Source of the DNA: Clostridia bacterium | GTDB lineage: Bacteria > Bacillota_A > Clostridia > Christensenellales > Aristaeellaceae | Assembly (NCBI GenBank): GCA_017530275.1 | Contig: JAFXMP010000026.1 | Location: 1-6,173 of the forward strand | DNA: 6,173 bases | Direction: 5' to 3' | Part shown: in pieces, positions 1 through 5,569 of the stretch | How positions within the stretch are numbered: the stretch's first letter is position 1 | Layout: each line of letters starts with the position of its first letter | Position numbers and translations under genes: made by a program | Notes under the pieces: model-generated | What the model saw: only the letters and a program-made list of their open reading frames with translations | Told to the model about the DNA's origin: nothing | Databases searched by the model: none

Positions 1-25
1 ATAGATGATGATTTTACGAAACCAT

Positions 26-30
26 GGAGG
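26..30 (+). promoter_or_regulatory. Ribosome binding site that sets the recombinase start
   Basis: GGAGG lies 8 nt upstream of the ATG at 39 and overlaps the alternative in-frame ATG at 24, which has no Shine-Dalgarno of its own. This argues that translation begins at 39, removing five residues from the longest frame. Confidence 0.7.
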
Positions 31-38
31 AAACGGAA

Positions 39-1715
39 ATGGACATTCTGGCGGCGCGGAAGGAGCTTCGCAAAAAGACAATCTACGATCTGTCCCTGCG
101 GGTGACGTATTACGCCCGGGTGTCCACGGACAAGGACGAGCAGCTCAATTCCCTGGACAATCAGGTGAAGTATTACGAGGAATTGATCCGTAAAAACAAG
201 GCGTGGATCTTCGTGCCGGGATACATCGACGAGGGGCTGTCCGGCATTTCCACCAAGAAGCGGGAAAACTTCAACCGCATGGTGGAAGATGGAAAGGCTG
301 GCGCCTTCGATCTGATCATCACGAAAGAGATCACCCGTTTCGCCCGCAACACCCTGGATTCCATCCAGTACACCCGCGATTTATTGACCAGCGGCGTGGC
401 GGTGTATTTCCAGAACGACAACATCAACACCCTGGACGAAGATTCGGAGCTGCGCCTCACCATCATGAGCGGCATCGCCCAGGACGAATTGCGTAAATTA
501 TCCAGCCGGGTAAAATTCGGCCATCAGCAGGCCATCAAAGGGGGCGTGGTGCTGGGCAACAGCCGCATCTTCGGCTACAGAAAGGACAACAAGCGCCTGG
601 TCATCGACGAAACGGAAGCGCCCATGGTGCGGGAGATGTTTGCGCTCTACGCCACAGACCAGTACAGCATGAAGCAGATCGAGGGCATCTTCTGGGACAA
701 GGGCTACCGCAACCTGAACGGAAACAGGATCGCTCACGGCACCATGGCCAACATGATCGCCAACCCCAAATACAAGGGCTATTACGTGGGCAACAAGGTG
801 AAGGTCGTGGACATGTTCACCAAGAAACAAAAGTTCCTGCCGCCGGAAGAATGGGTGATGTTCAAGGACGAGACCGGGGAGATCGTTCCGGCCATCGTCA
901 GCGAGGAAATCTGGGACAAGGCCAACGCCATTCTGAAAAGGCGCAGCGAGGACGTGAAGAACCGGCAGGGGGTGTGCAATCACCCCAACCTGCTCACCGG
1001 CAAGCTGTTCTGCACCTGCTGCGGGGAGCCGTACTACCGCCGGGAATCCAAGAAAGTCTACGGCCCCAATAATTCAAAATGGGTGTGCAGCGGCAAGATC
1101 AAAAACGGCGCGGACACCTGCGCGTCCTTCCCCATCTACGAATCGGAGATCCAGCCGCTGCTGCTGGAGGTCTTCCGGGACACCCAGGCCGACGCGGACA
1201 CCCTGGCCGAGGAATACATCCGCCTGTACACCGAAATGACCGATCACAACCAACTGCCCTCCCGCCTTGCGGAGCAGGAGAAGATCATCGCCAACGCGGA
1301 AAAGAAAAAAGCCAAGCTGTTGCAGCTCAGCGTGGACGGCATGATCTCCGACCGGGATTTCAAGAAAATGACGGACGACTGCAACGCCGAAATCGACCAG
1401 GCGGAAGAAGAGATCGACGCGCTGAACGCCCAGCTGGACACCAGCGAGGAATACAAGGCAAAGATCGCCCGCATCCGTAAAGTATTATCTGACGCGCAAA
1501 GGGACGCCGCAAAGGGCATCATCACCAAAGAATTTGTGGAGCAGTACATCGACAAAATCTTTGCCACGCCCCAAGAGGACGGGTCGCTGCTGCTGGACAT
1601 CAAAATCTTCACCGGCGAAACGGCGCAGAAATCCCTTCATGAAATCCCGCGTCGTACGGGCCACACGTTCAAGCGCATGATCGAACAGCAGGAACGCCAG
1701 ATGAGCGGGAAGTAA
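39..1715 (+). CDS. Large serine recombinase (site-specific integrase/excisionase)
   Basis: A 558-residue serine recombinase of the type that integrates and excises mobile elements through a 5'-phosphoserine intermediate. Residues here count from the ATG at 39. The N-terminal resolvase domain (about 20-160) carries the motif YYARVSTD with nucleophile Ser29, followed by the conserved ITKEITRFARNTLD (94-107) and QNDNINTLDEDSELRL (125-140) blocks. A Recombinase domain (about 165-310) follows. A zinc ribbon follows with Cys325-x2-Cys328 and Cys350-x10-Cys361, then a charged coiled coil (about 385-475) and a short C-terminal tail. Length and domain order fit the TndX/TnpX-like clostridial group. 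The ATG at 39 is preferred over the in-frame ATG at 24 because GGAGG (26-30) lies 8 nt before it. It ends TAA, just before a hairpin pair. No partner protein is visible, and the rest of the presumed element is off the left edge. Family call is very secure; which element it moves is unknown. Confidence 0.95.
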   Translation: MDILAARKELRKKTIYDLSLRVTYYARVSTDKDEQLNSLDNQVKYYEELIRKNKAWIFVPGYIDEGLSGISTKKRENFNRMVEDGKAGAFDLIITKEITRFARNTLDSIQYTRDLLTSGVAVYFQNDNINTLDEDSELRLTIMSGIAQDELRKLSSRVKFGHQQAIKGGVVLGNSRIFGYRKDNKRLVIDETEAPMVREMFALYATDQYSMKQIEGIFWDKGYRNLNGNRIAHGTMANMIANPKYKGYYVGNKVKVVDMFTKKQKFLPPEEWVMFKDETGEIVPAIVSEEIWDKANAILKRRSEDVKNRQGVCNHPNLLTGKLFCTCCGEPYYRRESKKVYGPNNSKWVCSGKIKNGADTCASFPIYESEIQPLLLEVFRDTQADADTLAEEYIRLYTEMTDHNQLPSRLAEQEKIIANAEKKKAKLLQLSVDGMISDRDFKKMTDDCNAEIDQAEEEIDALNAQLDTSEEYKAKIARIRKVLSDAQRDAAKGIITKEFVEQYIDKIFATPQEDGSLLLDIKIFTGETAQKSLHEIPRRTGHTFKRMIEQQERQMSGK

Positions 1716-1730
1716 TCGCAAGATAAAAAG

Positions 1731-2114
1731 ATGGGCACTGGACGCGACAGCGTTTCGTCCAATGCCTTTCCCGCCCGCTTTCCGCGAAGCCGGAAGGCGG
1801 GTGTTTTTCTGTTGGCAAAAAGCACTTTGTATGAAATGTTTGACCAGCAGAGGCCATTGGAAGAAATAGCGAAAGCATTGAAACGTTCGGAACGGGGCAT
1901 TCAATTTCGCATGGAACGATTGCAGCTGATCGATAACGCGGAAAACTACCCTGAAACGGAGGAACAAACAACGCGAAAAGACAATGAGGACTTAAAAAAG
2001 CGATATTTGAGCGGGCAATCCATTGCAGAAATTGCCGCATCCTATCATATTTCCGAAAAAGCGGTTCAGGCACGGCTGTTTTATTTGGGACTGTCATCCA
2101 GAAAACCCGATTGA
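1731..2114 (+). CDS. Tandem helix-turn-helix protein, start uncertain, possibly 5'-truncated
   Basis: The longest ATG frame gives 127 residues, of which only about 28-127 look like protein. Two 35-residue units, 33-67 and 88-122, align without gaps. They share the pattern L...EIA...SE...Q.R...L.L, with 10 identities plus conservative changes such as Phe/Tyr and Leu/Ile. Each reads as a small helix-turn-helix or Myb/SANT-like DNA-binding fold; a charged linker (about 70-87) joins them. The first 27 residues are encoded by the quasi-palindrome and terminator behind the recombinase, so the true start may be TTG 1812 or ATG 1836. None of the three candidates has a Shine-Dalgarno or clear promoter, so it may be the 3' end of a gene cut by integration. 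The stretch is more A/T-rich than its neighbours. It lies in the same frame as the recombinase, separated by one TAA. A role in DNA binding is inference; the exact family is not recognised. Confidence 0.5.
   Translation: MGTGRDSVSSNAFPARFPRSRKAGVFLLAKSTLYEMFDQQRPLEEIAKALKRSERGIQFRMERLQLIDNAENYPETEEQTTRKDNEDLKKRYLSGQSIAEIAASYHISEKAVQARLFYLGLSSRKPD
1734..1766. repeat. 33-bp quasi-palindrome directly after the recombinase gene
   Basis: GGCACTGGACG (1734-1744) and CGTCCAATGCC (1756-1766) are inverted copies, with 10 of 11 positions pairing (one C/A mismatch) around an 11-nt centre. It starts 18 bp after the recombinase stop codon. Only three T residues follow, so alone it is a weak terminator. 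It could be the first hairpin of a tandem terminator. It could also be a recombinase-binding dyad, since attachment sites of large serine integrases are imperfect palindromes of roughly 30-50 bp and commonly lie beside the integrase gene. The sequence does not decide between these. Confidence 0.5.
1774..1808 (+). terminator. Rho-independent terminator of the recombinase gene
   Basis: CCCGCTTTCCG (1774-1784) pairs over 11 positions (one G-U) with CGGAAGGCGGG (1791-1801), leaving a six-nt loop. TG and five T residues (1804-1808) follow. Position, stem strength and T-run fit an intrinsic terminator about 60 nt after the recombinase stop. It lies inside the 5' part of the next open frame, which argues that this part is not translated. 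Confidence 0.75.
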
Positions 2115-2217
2115 ATTGCCGCAGATGAAATAGTATACCCGTTAGCAGTTTTAACAATTCGCGTAAAAAGCATAAAAACTCCGTAACTACTTGACACGAA
2201 CGTCGGAATCATTTTTC

Positions 2218-2246
2218 TTGTTTGGCGGACGCGTCTTTGCTATAAT
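2218..2246 (+). promoter_or_regulatory. Sigma-A-type promoter before the NUDIX remnant
   Basis: TTGTTT (2218-2223), a 17-bp spacer and a perfect TATAAT (2241-2246) predict a start near 2253 and a leader of about 75 nt. A perfect TTGACA at 2191-2196 lies further upstream but has no good -10 box at the right distance (TTTCTT at 2214). The promoter probably still transcribes the NUDIX remnant and the histidine phosphatase behind it. Confidence 0.75.
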
Positions 2247-2327
2247 GGGAATGCGCGGCGGACCGTTCGATCGCCCTGCCGGCGCGCGGGAAAAGCAAAA
2301 AGGATGCCTTTCCAAGGAGAACAGCGA

Positions 2328-2560
2328 ATGAGCGAGAAAGAAAACCGGTATCATTTCCACCGCAGCCGCAGCGCGGCCATCGTGATCCGGGAGGGAAAGT
2401 AAAGGAAGTGCTCCGGATGAAGCTAAATGAGATCAGCGAAAAGGACAGGGCTTTCCTGTGGTCTTACGGCTTGCTCTCGGTCGGCGGTTTTTTTGAGCAG
2501 ATCAAAGCCTGGGGAGATGAGATCAGCTATCCGTCGCGTTCGCCGAATGGATCACGATAA
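2328..2560 (+). pseudogene. Internally deleted NUDIX hydrolase remnant
   Basis: ATG 2328 has a near-ideal site (AAGGAGA, 2314-2320, 7 nt away) but opens only 24 codons, ending SAAIVIREGK then TAA (2400-2402). That ending resembles the first beta strand of a NUDIX hydrolase, just where ..LLLV.. normally follows. From 2402, in another frame, the sequence reads KEVLRMKLNEISEKD and continues to TAA at 2560 with DRAFLWSYGLL and WGDEISYPS. This resembles the C-terminal end of such an enzyme, where a 'W.pL.EI' segment follows the catalytic part. The central region with the Nudix box (G-x5-E-x7-REUxEExGU) is absent, so no hydrolysis of nucleoside diphosphate-type substrates is expected. An internal out-of-frame deletion is the simplest reading. 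The second part could start by itself at ATG 2417 as a 47-residue peptide. The NUDIX assignment rests on memory of family patterns, not alignment. Confidence 0.55.
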
Positions 2561-2600
2561 AGAAATGCGCAATGCTGCCTGAAAAAGCGAGGGAGGAAAC

Positions 2601-3209
2601 ATGAAAACCATCATTCTGGTTCAGCACACGGAATCCGAGCATCATATCAACGGCTGCATCGGCGCCTGGCAGGACTGGCAGCTGACGCAGCGGGGCCGGG
2701 AGCAGGCCCTCCGGATCGGGGAATGGCTAAGGGACGCAGGCTGCGACGGCACCTGGAGCATGTTCGTCTCTCCGCAGCTGCGGGCCCGGCAGACGGCGGA
2801 GGAAATCAACCGCTTCCTCGGGCTCACGCCGGTGATCCGGGAGGAACTGCGGGAAGTGAACGCGGGCGAAGGGAACGGCAAAACGCGGGAATGGTACCGG
2901 GAGCACGCCGCACCCAGGGGCCCCGCGTTTGATCCGGATCACCGCGATTTCCCCGGCGCGGAATCGGACCGTGAGCTGTGGGACCGGCTGCTGCCCTTCT
3001 ATCGGGATATGATGGCTTCCTCCGAGGAGCGGATCCTTGTGGTGTCCCACGGCACGACGCTCAGCTTCCTGCAGTCCATGCTGTGCGGCCAGTCCGTGGA
3101 AGACCGGGGACGCTTCCGCTTCAGCGGGGCCGGCGGTTCTCTCTCCCGCTTTACGGCGGAGGACGGCGGAAAGGTGACCGCGGTATTTGTCAATCACCGC
3201 CTTGACTGA
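2601..3209 (+). CDS. Histidine phosphatase family protein (phosphoglycerate mutase-like)
   Basis: A 202-residue branch-2-type histidine phosphatase fold, the usual size for cytosolic members that remove phosphate from small molecules. The N-terminus reads LVQHTESEHHINGCIG: the phosphate-accepting His9 is kept, but the classic RHG reads QHT. The other core elements are present: SPQLRARQTAE (57-67) with the phosphate-binding arginine, ELREVNAGEGNGK (82-94) with the probable acid/base glutamate, and VVSHGTTL (147-154) with the second catalytic His150. No signal peptide or membrane segment is seen. The ATG at 2601 has GGGAGG (2591-2596) just upstream. It follows the NUDIX remnant in the same direction and is probably transcribed from the promoter at 2218-2246. 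NUDIX and histidine phosphatase domains are known to occur together, as in mycobacterial MutT1, so the pair may once have worked on nucleotide clean-up. Substrate is unknown. Confidence 0.88.
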   Translation: MKTIILVQHTESEHHINGCIGAWQDWQLTQRGREQALRIGEWLRDAGCDGTWSMFVSPQLRARQTAEEINRFLGLTPVIREELREVNAGEGNGKTREWYREHAAPRGPAFDPDHRDFPGAESDRELWDRLLPFYRDMMASSEERILVVSHGTTLSFLQSMLCGQSVEDRGRFRFSGAGGSLSRFTAEDGGKVTAVFVNHRLD

Positions 3210-3214
3210 GACAG

Positions 3215-3247
3215 AAAAAACCGGCATTGCGGGATCCGGCGCGCCGG
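3215..3247 (-). terminator. Possible second terminator on the minus strand
   Basis: Read leftward, GCCGG-rich repeats (CCGG at 3221-3224, 3236-3239 and 3244-3247) can form a short hairpin followed by six T residues (complement of 3215-3220). The core CCGGCGCGCCGG (3236-3247) is a perfect 12-bp palindrome. The stem next to the T-run is only 5-6 bp, so it is weaker than the hairpin at 3268-3314 and may act as a back-up against leftward read-through into the phosphatase gene. No T-run follows on the plus strand. Confidence 0.35.
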
Positions 3248-3267
3248 CAAATCATGGGGTGAGACGC

Positions 3268-3314
3268 AAAAAACGCGGGAAGGATATGCCCATGCGGCAT
3301 CGCGTTCCTGCGTT
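3268..3314 (-). terminator. Strong intrinsic terminator of the glycosyltransferase gene
   Basis: On the minus strand AACGCAGGAA (3314-3305) pairs at 9 of 10 positions with TTCCCGCGTT (3281-3272). An inner stem, ATGCC/GGCAT (3300-3296 and 3290-3286), closes a five-nt loop. Six T residues follow (complement of 3268-3273). It lies about 40 bp past the glycosyltransferase stop codon. Confidence 0.8.
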
Positions 3315-3355
3315 ATGCGGAGCCTGATGAAGATACGCGGGTCTTGCCGTTTCGT

Positions 3356-4351
3356 TTACTGCGGCTGATCCCCTTCGATCCAGCGGCGGGTATTTTTTTC
3401 CCAGGTGCGTTCGCTGATGATATACCGGGGGCGGCGCTTGGATTCCAGGTACGTTTTGCCGATGTACTGGCCGATCACGCCCAGGCTGATCAACTGGATC
3501 CCGCTCAGCAGGCACACGATGCAGATGGTGCTGGCCCAGCCGGCCACCGTATGCCCCAGGATGGCGCTGACAATGGCCCAGACGGCCACGATGAGCCCGA
3601 TGAAGCTGACGGCCGTCCCAAGGCCGGTGATCAGGGAAATGGGCTTCACCGACAGGCTGGTGATGCCGTTAAAGGCAAGGGCCAGCATCTTTCTCAGGGG
3701 ATAATGGCTTTTGCCCGCCAGGCGCTCCGCCCGCTCGTAATATACGCTGGTGCTTTTGAACCCCACCAGGGGGAACAGGCCCCGCAGGTAAATGTTCACT
3801 TCCTCGTAATCCGCAAAATGCTTAAGCACTTTCGCGCTCACCAGCCGGTAATCCGCGTGGTTGAACACCACCTCCGCGCCCATGAAGCCGAGCAGCTTAT
3901 AAAAGCCTTCCGCGGTGAAGCGCTTGAAGAAGCTGTCCGTGTCCCGCTTGGAGCGCACGCCGTACACCACTTCGCAGCCGTTCCAGTATTCATCCACCAT
4001 CTGATCCATGGCGTTGATGTCGTCCTGGCCGTCGCAGTCGATGGAGATGGTGATGTCGCATTTGTCCTTCGCTTCCATCAGGCCCGCGAGCACCGCGTTC
4101 TGATGGCCCCGGTTGCGGCTTTGGGCAATGCCGATGAAGTGCTCGTCCTGCCCGGCAAGAGCTTGGATGATCTCCCAGGTTTTATCCCGGGAGCCGTCGT
4201 TCACAAACAGCACGCGGCTGTTGCTGCTGATTTTTCCACGCTGGATCAGCGTTTGGATTTTTTCCAGAAACTTTGGCGCGGTCAGGGGCAGCACCTGCTC
4301 CTCGTTATAGCAGGGGATCACGATCCACAGAATGGGCTTTGGCTCCGTCAC
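3356..4351 (-). CDS. GT2 family glycosyltransferase, polyprenyl-phosphate sugar transferase type (DPM1/GtrB-like)
   Basis: A 331-residue membrane-anchored GT2 enzyme. Members of this group transfer a sugar from a nucleotide sugar to undecaprenyl or dolichyl phosphate on the cytoplasmic face, supplying lipid-linked sugars for wall, teichoic acid or O-antigen decoration. Visible motifs in order: IVIPCYNEEQVL (10-21), FVNDGSRDKT (49-58), QSRNRGHQNAVLAG (77-90), the metal-binding DxD region as SIDCDGQDD (103-111), FNHADYRLVS (163-172), and two C-terminal transmembrane helices (about 235-262 and 270-296). It ends with the basic tail YLESKRRPRYII typical of the family. Length is normal (310-340). 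The start is GTG 4351, with GGAGG (4360-4364) 8 nt before it. An ATG-led nine-codon frame (4374 down to 4348) overlaps the start as GTGA and may be coincidental. It is transcribed alone, leftward, and closed by the terminator at 3268-3314. The sugar and acceptor cannot be read from sequence. Confidence 0.93.
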   Translation of the reverse strand: MTEPKPILWIVIPCYNEEQVLPLTAPKFLEKIQTLIQRGKISSNSRVLFVNDGSRDKTWEIIQALAGQDEHFIGIAQSRNRGHQNAVLAGLMEAKDKCDITISIDCDGQDDINAMDQMVDEYWNGCEVVYGVRSKRDTDSFFKRFTAEGFYKLLGFMGAEVVFNHADYRLVSAKVLKHFADYEEVNIYLRGLFPLVGFKSTSVYYERAERLAGKSHYPLRKMLALAFNGITSLSVKPISLITGLGTAVSFIGLIVAVWAIVSAILGHTVAGWASTICIVCLLSGIQLISLGVIGQYIGKTYLESKRRPRYIISERTWEKNTRRWIEGDQPQ

Positions 4352-4435
4352 GGTTTTTTCCTCCGATCCTTCATGATTATCCGCTGATTATTTTTGAACA
4401 GGTCCTTCTGTTATGGGTTCGTTTGCAATGCGGAG

Positions 4436-4510
4436 CTTTTCCGCCGGCGATGGCATTTCGGCGGCTCATCCGCGCCGCGGGGGCGCGGGGCCTGCCTTGC
4501 GGCGGAAAAG
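4436..4510. repeat. GC-rich 11-bp inverted repeat with nested hairpin between divergent genes
   Basis: CTTTTCCGCCG (4436-4446) and CGGCGGAAAAG (4500-4510) are perfect inverted copies enclosing 53 nt. Inside, CGCGCC (4471-4476) and GGCGCG (4482-4487) form a second perfect stem with a GCGGG loop. A short GATG/CATC pair (4449-4452, 4467-4470) is also possible. In a leftward transcript from the candidate promoter at 4528-4557 this would fold as the first part of the glycosyltransferase leader. No T-run follows on either strand, so it is not a simple terminator, and I do not recognise a riboswitch class. Confidence 0.6.
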
Positions 4511-4521
4511 GCGGTTTCCGA

Positions 4522-4537
4522 ATGATTATCTTATCAT
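4522..4537. promoter_or_regulatory. Candidate operator palindrome
   Basis: ATGATTATCTTATCAT has perfect 5-bp arms (ATGAT/ATCAT) around six bases and overlaps the candidate minus-strand -10 box. A/T-rich dyads over a -10 box are typical operator positions. It has a weak likeness to GATAAT-type iron-regulator sites, too weak to assign. Confidence 0.3.
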
Positions 4538-4557
4538 GAATTCCTGTGATTTTGCAA
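4528..4557 (-). promoter_or_regulatory. Candidate promoter of the glycosyltransferase gene
   Basis: Leftward, TTGCAA (4557-4552), an 18-bp spacer and TAAGAT (4533-4528; 4 of 6 to consensus) give a modest sigma-A match. It predicts a transcript starting near 4520 with a leader of about 170 nt that contains the inverted repeat at 4436-4510. Confidence 0.3.
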
Positions 4558-4603
4558 GACTTTCATCGCTGTTGGCGTCATCTTGTATTTTGGAGGGTTG
4601 AAC

Positions 4604-5497
4604 ATGACGACGGGAAACCGGAAGCTCGGCCCGGCATTGATCGTCCTGGCCGGCTGTTTCTGGGGCTGTATGGGCATTTTTGTGCGAAGGCTCGGCGCTT
4701 TTGGCTTTCGTCCCATCCAGATCGTCTCCATCCGGCTTACGGTTGCCGCGCTGGTTTTTTGTATCCTGCTGTGCCTGAAGGAGCGTTCCGGTTTCCGGAT
4801 CTCACTGCGCGATCTTCCGCTTTTTCTCGGGCTCGGGTTTGGAAGCATTCTGTTTTTCACGGTATGCTACTTTTCCGCCATAACGATCATGCCGCTCTCC
4901 ACGGCGGCGATCCTTCTCTATACGTCTCCCATCTGGATCATGCTGATGTCGGCGCTGTTCTTCCGGGAAAAACTGAACGGGATCAAGCTCGCCGCCCTGG
5001 CGCTCTCATTTGCGGGATGCGTCCTGATTTCCGGGATCTCCGGGGAAGGCGTGACCTGGAAAGGGCTGCTGCTCGGCCTTGGCTCCGGGATCGGGTACGG
5101 GCTTTACAGCATCCTGGGCACGGTTGCCCTGCGCAAGTATTCGCCTTACACGGTGACGGCCTATACCTTCCTGTTTGCGGCCGCCGGTTCCTGGCTGGTT
5201 TGCAGTCCCGCGGATATGATGTCCGGGTTTGCCGGCGCAAAGGATCTGGCAGGGCTTTTGCTCTTGTGCTGCCTGACAGGGCTTGTGACCGCCGTGATCC
5301 CGTTCCTGGCCTATACGCTGGGCCTTCGCACCGTTGAGGCCAGTAAGGCGGGGATCCTTGCAACGATTGAACCCCTGGTTGCGACGCTTGTCGGGATGAT
5401 CGTTTTTTCCGAGCCATTGACGCTGCTCTCCGGCCTGGGCATTCTCCTGATCCTTACGGCCGTGATCCTCCTGAATCGAAAAAGCGCCGCACAGTGA
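4604..5497 (+). CDS. EamA/DMT-family transporter (putative metabolite exporter)
   Basis: A 297-residue integral membrane protein of the drug/metabolite transporter superfamily: two EamA repeats (about 9-144 and 152-292), each with five predicted helices, the usual ten in all. Family marks are LAGCFWGCMGIFVRRLG (15-31), LSTAAILLYTSPIW (98-111) with SALFFREKL (116-124) ending repeat one, and the matching KAGILATIEPLVATLVG (248-264) with VFSEPLT (267-273) in repeat two. Members export amino acids, nucleotides or other metabolites, or take up some solutes; the substrate cannot be inferred. ATG 4604 is chosen because GGAGGG (4592-4597) lies 6 nt upstream; the frame is open back to TTG 4583, but that part lies over the binding site. 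It is divergent from the glycosyltransferase across a 252-bp gap and no other gene shares its direction. I found no convincing -35/-10 pair for it. Confidence 0.92.
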   Translation: MTTGNRKLGPALIVLAGCFWGCMGIFVRRLGAFGFRPIQIVSIRLTVAALVFCILLCLKERSGFRISLRDLPLFLGLGFGSILFFTVCYFSAITIMPLSTAAILLYTSPIWIMLMSALFFREKLNGIKLAALALSFAGCVLISGISGEGVTWKGLLLGLGSGIGYGLYSILGTVALRKYSPYTVTAYTFLFAAAGSWLVCSPADMMSGFAGAKDLAGLLLLCCLTGLVTAVIPFLAYTLGLRTVEASKAGILATIEPLVATLVGMIVFSEPLTLLSGLGILLILTAVILLNRKSAAQ

Positions 5498-5510
5498 TCC
5501 GCACAGGAAG

Positions 5511-5559
5511 AAAAAAGCCCGGCCGCAATCCGGATCGCACGGGATTGCAGCAGGGCTTT
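5511..5559. terminator. Bidirectional terminator between convergent genes
   Basis: AAAGCCC (5514-5520) pairs with GGGCTTT (5553-5559). After a small internal loop, GCAATCC (5525-5531) pairs with GGATTGC (5542-5548). Leftward the stem is followed by a T-run (complement of A 5511-5516), an excellent terminator for the DUF4342 gene. Rightward it has only the TTT of the stem and a later TATTTTATT, adequate for the EamA gene. Confidence 0.8.
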
Positions 5560-5569
5560 CGACGCTATT

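Noticed and set aside
1..23. A possible end of an upstream gene (TAG at 2-4) and ATG codons at 5 and 8.
   Set aside because: Too little sequence precedes the TAG to support a gene, and the frame opened at ATG 5 runs as a Gly/Ser/Arg-rich shadow of the recombinase start.
498..983. A 161-codon minus-strand frame inside the recombinase gene.
   Set aside because: His/Val/Pro-rich shadow of the recombinase codons, with no start signals and no domain.
2113..2160. GAATTG/CAATTC inverted repeat after the HTH frame, considered as a terminator or element end.
   Set aside because: Only 6 bp arms 36 bp apart, no T-run, and no matching copy elsewhere in the window.
2521..2604. An open stretch in a third frame ending TGA over the ATG of the phosphatase, suggesting a coupled upstream gene with a frameshift.
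   Set aside because: It opens only after a TGA at 2518-2520, has no start, and does not clearly continue the NUDIX-like C-terminus, which ends plausibly at 2560.
4348..4374. A nine-codon upstream frame (ATG to TGA) overlapping the glycosyltransferase start as GTGA.
   Set aside because: It has no clear ribosome binding site of its own and spans the gene's own one. Such short overlaps arise easily by chance, so it is mentioned only in the gene entry.
3344..4387. A 347-codon plus-strand frame covering the whole glycosyltransferase gene.
   Set aside because: It is antisense to a gene with unmistakable GT2 motifs, its product is rich in His, Ala, Val and Pro as expected from mirrored GC-rich codons, and it has no ribosome binding site or recognisable domain.
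4546..5337. A 263-codon plus-strand frame overlapping the EamA gene.
   Set aside because: The product is rich in Arg, Gly, His and Pro with no membrane pattern, while the overlapping frame is a clear ten-helix transporter with a proper start.
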